This document shows positions 33,841 to 37,290 of a DNA stretch of 37,290 nt, in pieces (positions within the stretch are counted from its first letter, which is position 1; every line of letters begins with the position of its first letter). Both the position numbers and the translations under genes were made by a program. The DNA comes from Faecalibacter macacae (GTDB lineage Bacteria > Bacteroidota > Bacteroidia > Flavobacteriales > Weeksellaceae): the NCBI RefSeq assembly GCF_003687725.1, contig NZ_RDOJ01000024.1, forward strand, positions 1 to 37,290, written 5' to 3'. Below the pieces are notes generated by a model. It was not told the origin of the DNA. It did not search any database and saw nothing but the letters and a program-made list of their open reading frames with translations.

Positions 33841-35064
33841 ATTTTTTTGTTCAATCCAAAGCGACATATATTTTGTACTTTGATTGGTATGATGTTGTAA
33901 GATTTGTCCGAAAAAATTCTGTTGTCTGTGAAGTTCTAAATACTTTTCTATCGCATTTAAATAAGACATAAATTCTGTCTTAAATTCTATATTTCCATAA
34001 TTGATATTTAAAATCTTTATTCCATTATTTTGAGCAGTTTCCCAAAGTTCTTCGTTCTTATATAAAGCTATTGCTTTAGCTGCAAATTCTTCATCAGATT
34101 CAGTCACAAAACCATTCCAATCCAATCCATTTTGCATCGCTTCTGCACCTACTTTTGTAGTTACATTTGGCGTCCCTGTCTGCATCGCATCAACAAATTT
34201 CCCTTTCACTCCCGCACCAAACTGAATTGGAGCCAATAACGCTTTATAATTAGACATCGTTTCTTGCGCATCCTCCGCACGACCTTTAATAAAGAAACGT
34301 TCTTTCGGATTATGTAATTGATTTACTTTCTGTGTTGCATACGCACCATAAATATGAAGTTCTGCTTTTGGCAATTCTTTCTTAATTAAAGGCCAAATTC
34401 TTGTCTTCAAAACCTGTACACAATTCCAATTTGGTTCATGAATAAAATTTCCAATAAACATAAAATGTTGACGTTCTACAAACGATTTCCAAGTCGCAAC
34501 ATTATCCGAAGTTATTTCATTTTCTAAAAATGGTAAATAATACAATAAACTTGGATTAATATTGAATTGATTGATCAATAAATCCTTTTCTTCTTTAGAA
34601 ATTAATAACGTAATATCTGAACGTAGAATTGCAGCTATTTCTCGTTTTGCATGATCTGAATATAAAAGTTGGTTCGAAAATTCAACTCCTTTTTTAATCG
34701 CTTCTTGTCGTGCATATCGTAAAAAATGTAAATCTTCAGTATCTAAAATTTTCAACGCATTTGGACATTCCATTGCAACGCGCCATCCGTATTGTTCTTC
34801 GACCATATAACGATCAAACATCACAACATTTGGATTCAATTCTTTTAAAAATGTATTAAAACTTTCATCGTTCAACTGAATTTCAACTTCTTTTACATTT
34901 TTGGTCTGAAGAGGAAAGCTATAAGCCGATTTAGAAGCTGCACAAGCAAAAGTGATATCATAATTTTCTGTCAGAAATAAATCAATCAATTGTAACATTC
35001 TTGTTCCTGCGGCAGACGATGTTGGCTCGGGCCAAACTAAACCTATTATCAGCATTTTCTTCAT
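33823..35064 (-). CDS. Glycosyltransferase, GT4-like
   Basis: A 413-aa cytoplasmic enzyme with two Rossmann-like halves (GT-B fold). It opens MLIIGLVWPEPTSSAAGTR, the N-terminal acceptor side; HFMFIGNFIHEPNWNCV starts the donor domain and FGAGVKGKFVDAMQTGTPNV, followed by TTKVGAEA, is the nucleotide-sugar-binding region. The acceptor and sugar are unknown, and no other polysaccharide genes are near. The gene is alone; a TAATTTTG box only 5 bp upstream of the ATG hints at a leaderless message or a start at the second Met (residue 4). Confidence 0.85.
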   Translation of the reverse strand: MKKMLIIGLVWPEPTSSAAGTRMLQLIDLFLTENYDITFACAASKSAYSFPLQTKNVKEVEIQLNDESFNTFLKELNPNVVMFDRYMVEEQYGWRVAMECPNALKILDTEDLHFLRYARQEAIKKGVEFSNQLLYSDHAKREIAAILRSDITLLISKEEKDLLINQFNINPSLLYYLPFLENEITSDNVATWKSFVERQHFMFIGNFIHEPNWNCVQVLKTRIWPLIKKELPKAELHIYGAYATQKVNQLHNPKERFFIKGRAEDAQETMSNYKALLAPIQFGAGVKGKFVDAMQTGTPNVTTKVGAEAMQNGLDWNGFVTESDEEFAAKAIALYKNEELWETAQNNGIKILNINYGNIEFKTEFMSYLNAIEKYLELHRQQNFFGQILQHHTNQSTKYMSLWIEQKNKNLPK

Positions 35065-35138
35065 GCTGCAAAATTAAGCTTTCTGTTTCTTTATTCAGAA
35101 TATTAATTAATGTAGATAGCTTATCCCCTATTTTAATG

Positions 35139-35146
35139 TAATTTTG
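35139..35146 (+). promoter_or_regulatory. Probable -7 box of the gene at 35165
   Basis: TAATTTTG matches TAnnTTTG and lies 18 bp upstream of the ATG. No TTG is found at the expected -33 position. Confidence 0.38.
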
Positions 35147-35164
35147 TAGCCTAAAATTATATCA

Positions 35165-35566
35165 ATGTCTTATCAAACTGAATTTGAAGAATTCTACGAA
35201 CAAGTAAAATCAAGTATACAAAACGGAACTTTTGCTAAACTTACAATGGCCAAAACGATTGGTGATACTGATTTAAAAAATATTTTTGTTCGCTTACGTC
35301 TTTTAGAAGATAACTCGTATGATTTCGCATTTACTTTTCGTTACAAAACTGAAGAAGTAGAACGATTTCATAGTATCGAACAGACATTTTTGATTTTAAG
35401 TTCTTATATCAAAAATCCTTTTACAAATGCTTTATTGTTTACAACTGAAAAGGATTTAACATTTAAAGTAAACAAAAAAGGTGCAGGAAGTTTAATTGAA
35501 CAATTACCAACTTTTAAACACGCTTCTGATGTAATGTTAGAAATGGTGGAGAAAAAAATTGTTTAA
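35165..35566 (+). CDS. Stand-alone domain like the N-terminus of a Bacteroidota methyltransferase
   Basis: A 133-aa cytoplasmic protein. Segments such as FAKLTMAKTIGDTDLKNIFV, FTFRYKTEEVERF and LLFTTEKDLTF match, as I remember it, the N-terminal domain of a roughly 390-aa class I SAM-dependent methyltransferase family in Bacteroidota. In that family a conserved DREKKR stretch and the catalytic domain follow; here the protein ends at EMVEKKIV, and no methyltransferase sequence is found in any frame downstream to 35647. It is either a stand-alone domain or a truncated remnant. Its frame is clean and it has a promoter-like box. Confidence 0.7.
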   Translation: MSYQTEFEEFYEQVKSSIQNGTFAKLTMAKTIGDTDLKNIFVRLRLLEDNSYDFAFTFRYKTEEVERFHSIEQTFLILSSYIKNPFTNALLFTTEKDLTFKVNKKGAGSLIEQLPTFKHASDVMLEMVEKKIV

Positions 35567-35647
35567 TCCTTTTTCAAATTATTTCGTCACTCTAAACATT
35601 TTAAAGTTTTAAGAATTAATTTATCTTTAAAATCAGAAAACTGAAAC

Positions 35648-36499
35648 ATGAAAAAATTATATACTTTACTTGCAATCGCATTATTTTATACGACTGGCTT
35701 AGCGCAAATTAAAAAGTCAGGAAATATGGTAACTGTTCAACCACAGTTTAAAACTGACACGCCATATAATTACCAATTGACTATGAAAAAATTGGTGCAA
35801 GATGGTGAAGAAGTTAATGTTGAAATTGAACAACATATTCCAATAAAACTTACTTTATATAGCGAAGGTGAAGGTTTTAATTTATTCGAATGGGAAAGTC
35901 AGCCCATGTTATTTTTTAAAAATAATGATGAAGGCAAAACATATACTTTTCCAACAGAAAATGTAAAAATCAACTATCGTACAGACGAAAATTATGTTTT
36001 AGGTGAAGTAAGTAATTACGACGAAGTTATCCAAGATTATGCTGCAGCATATCAAAAAATATATGAAGATGAAACTACCAATTACGAAGATTTAGCATCA
36101 AAATCATCTTTATATTTTGTACAAATGTTTCATATGTTTTTTGGACAAGAATTTAGTTCTAAAGACAAGGAGCAAATGATGAATTTATTTTTCAATCCCA
36201 TGAAAAATACCTTTACTGCCGTTGAAGATGAAATTGTTTATGCTGAAATTGACGGAAAATCTAGTTTTAACTTTACACAAAAGTATAGTACTGAAATGGA
36301 AGATAATTCTGTAAAAATGATGAATCATAAAACTATAGATTCTTACAGAAGTAAACAAACTGGATCTGATTATGAAATGAAAGCTTGGGGAAATCAAACA
36401 TTTGAACCAACTGGATTAGTAAATCAAATAGAACGTGTGGTACAAGTAAAACAGAATGGAAAAATAATTCAATTCGTATATACTTTAACACAAAACTAA
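35648..36499 (+). CDS. Secreted protein of unknown function
   Basis: A 283-aa exported protein with signal peptide MKKLYTLLAIALFYTTGLAQ (cleaved near residue 19). I do not recognise a family. The mature protein is acidic with many aromatic residues, and has no cysteine or clear catalytic motif; stretches such as LYSEGEGFNLFEWESQPMLF suggest a beta-rich fold. It could be a structural or ligand-binding envelope protein. It has a TATCTTTA sequence upstream, close to the promoter consensus. Confidence 0.75.
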   Translation: MKKLYTLLAIALFYTTGLAQIKKSGNMVTVQPQFKTDTPYNYQLTMKKLVQDGEEVNVEIEQHIPIKLTLYSEGEGFNLFEWESQPMLFFKNNDEGKTYTFPTENVKINYRTDENYVLGEVSNYDEVIQDYAAAYQKIYEDETTNYEDLASKSSLYFVQMFHMFFGQEFSSKDKEQMMNLFFNPMKNTFTAVEDEIVYAEIDGKSSFNFTQKYSTEMEDNSVKMMNHKTIDSYRSKQTGSDYEMKAWGNQTFEPTGLVNQIERVVQVKQNGKIIQFVYTLTQN

Positions 36500-36503
36500 A
36501 TTA

Positions 36504-36530
36504 GAATGGTTAAACATTCTTAACCCATTC
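36504..36530 (+). terminator. Weak terminator-like hairpin
   Basis: GAATGGTTAA pairs with TTAACCCATTC with one bulged base. It is 5 bp past the stop codon but is not followed by a clean T run. Confidence 0.4.
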
Positions 36531-36551
36531 TGAATTCTATTTTGAAAGTTC

Positions 36552-36559
36552 TATTTTTG
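36552..36559 (+). promoter_or_regulatory. Probable -7 box of miaE
   Basis: TATTTTTG matches TAnnTTTG, 22 bp upstream of the ATG. No clear -33 TTG. Confidence 0.42.
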
Positions 36560-36581
36560 CACAAGATTAAAAGTATCATTG

Positions 36582-37163
36582 ATGTTAGGATTAAAATTAT
36601 TAACGGATCCTCGTTGGGCCGATATCGCTGAAAGAAATTTAGAAGAAATATTAACAGATCATGCATGGTGCGAGCAAAAAGCTGCTACAAATGCCATTAC
36701 AATGATTGCATATAATTCTGAACACGACGAATTTATTCAAGAAATGTCTGACATTGCTATTGAAGAAATGCAACATTTCAAAATGGTTGTAGAAATTATT
36801 CAGCAACGTGGTTATACTTTAGGTCGCGAACGTAAAGATGATTATGTTGGTCAATTAATGAAGTTTTGTAAAAAAGATGGTTCTCGTAATATGGCTTTTA
36901 TTGATCGTTTATTATTTGCTGCGATGATTGAAGCGAGAAGCTGTGAGCGTTTTCGTGTTTTATCACAGAATATTAATGACGAAGAATTGGCTAAATTCTA
37001 TTATGATTTAATGGTTTCTGAAGCGAATCATTACACAACTTTTTTAAACTTTGCTCGTAAATTATCTACGGATGTTGATGTGGACAAACGTTGGAATGAA
37101 TGGTTAACTTTTGAAGGAGAATTAATTCAATCTTACGGAAATAAAGAAGCAATTCACGGATAG
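36582..37163 (+). CDS. miaE: tRNA-(ms2io6A37) hydroxylase, MiaE-like
   Basis: A 193-aa diiron enzyme that hydroxylates the isopentenyl group of modified A37 in tRNAs. All six expected metal ligands of the four-helix bundle are visible: Glu31, Glu62 and His65 (EEMQH), Glu117 (IEARSCERF), Glu147 and His150 (EANH). The frame can be extended by one TTG codon at 36579, but the ATG at 36582 (MLGLKLLTDPRW) is the natural start. It stands alone between a weak hairpin and a strong terminator. Confidence 0.92.
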   Translation: MLGLKLLTDPRWADIAERNLEEILTDHAWCEQKAATNAITMIAYNSEHDEFIQEMSDIAIEEMQHFKMVVEIIQQRGYTLGRERKDDYVGQLMKFCKKDGSRNMAFIDRLLFAAMIEARSCERFRVLSQNINDEELAKFYYDLMVSEANHYTTFLNFARKLSTDVDVDKRWNEWLTFEGELIQSYGNKEAIHG

Positions 37164-37184
37164 AAATATCTAATAAAATAGATG

Positions 37185-37219
37185 AAATGAGTTCAATATT
37201 AATTGAACTCATTTTTTTT
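37185..37219 (+). terminator. Terminator of miaE
   Basis: AAATGAGTTCAAT (37185-37197) pairs perfectly with ATTGAACTCATTT (37202-37214) over a 4-nt loop, and the T run continues past it. Confidence 0.9.
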
Positions 37220-37290
37220 ATGTCATTCTGATTTCTATGACAAAACCAAGTTATTTTTATAAATATTTTGATTTTTAATTAGTGCATAAA

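Overview
The window is an AT-rich stretch of a chromosome from the Bacteroidota, class Flavobacteriia. A Weeksellaceae genus (Empedobacter/Chryseobacterium-like) is my best guess, but this rests on protein flavour only. Supporting signs are a SusC/SusD pair, a GLPGLI-family protein, menaquinone genes, type B L31, starts without strong Shine-Dalgarno sequences, and repeated TAnnTTTG boxes, the known Bacteroidota -7 promoter element, just upstream of genes. I see no tRNA, rRNA, CRISPR array, transposase or phage gene.

Layout: 1-828 is a gene-free block of diverged dispersed repeats ending in a terminator. 829-5302 (minus) is a susC-susD outer-membrane uptake pair with no enzymes beside it. 5752-10082 (minus) is a compact MacAB-like efflux operon: ATPase, two permeases, membrane fusion protein. 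10266-11075 (plus) is a nuclease-like gene (PD-(D/E)XK, DUF91/NucS flavour) broken by one in-frame TAA. 11097-13559 (minus) is priA. 13629-15694 (plus) holds a small membrane protein, a hotdog thioesterase and a secreted TPR protein. 15746-17324 (minus) carries proline dehydrogenase and rpmE2. 17713-19080 (plus) is a beta-helix lipoprotein. 19142-20768 (minus) is menA plus a UPF0173 hydrolase. 20844-21683 (plus) is a membrane-anchored GH25 lysozyme. 21980-26545 (minus) holds a lipoprotein, an MFS exporter, a DUF3885-like gene, menB and a GLPGLI protein. 26658-30048 (minus) is a paired M16 protease locus. 30267-33215 (plus) is a sulfur cluster: TSUP permease, TPMT-type methyltransferase, CstB-like persulfide dioxygenase/rhodanese. 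33295-37163 holds two secreted proteins of unknown function, a glycosyltransferase, an orphan domain and miaE.

Genes that work together: SusC/SusD form one TonB-dependent importer. The four efflux genes form one pump that lacks its own TolC-like channel here. The active M16 protease and its HxxEH-less partner probably form a heterodimer. The sulfur genes probably handle sulfide and persulfide. menA and menB act in the same pathway about 4 kb apart.

The most interesting material is non-coding. One dispersed repeat family has three copies that keep mutually exclusive hairpins, with a compensatory change between copies. A bulged, attC-like hairpin sits 3' of the DUF3885 gene, which looks like a mobile small-gene cassette placed between menB and its terminator. 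A separate 110-bp nested inverted-repeat element lies at 24081-24190.
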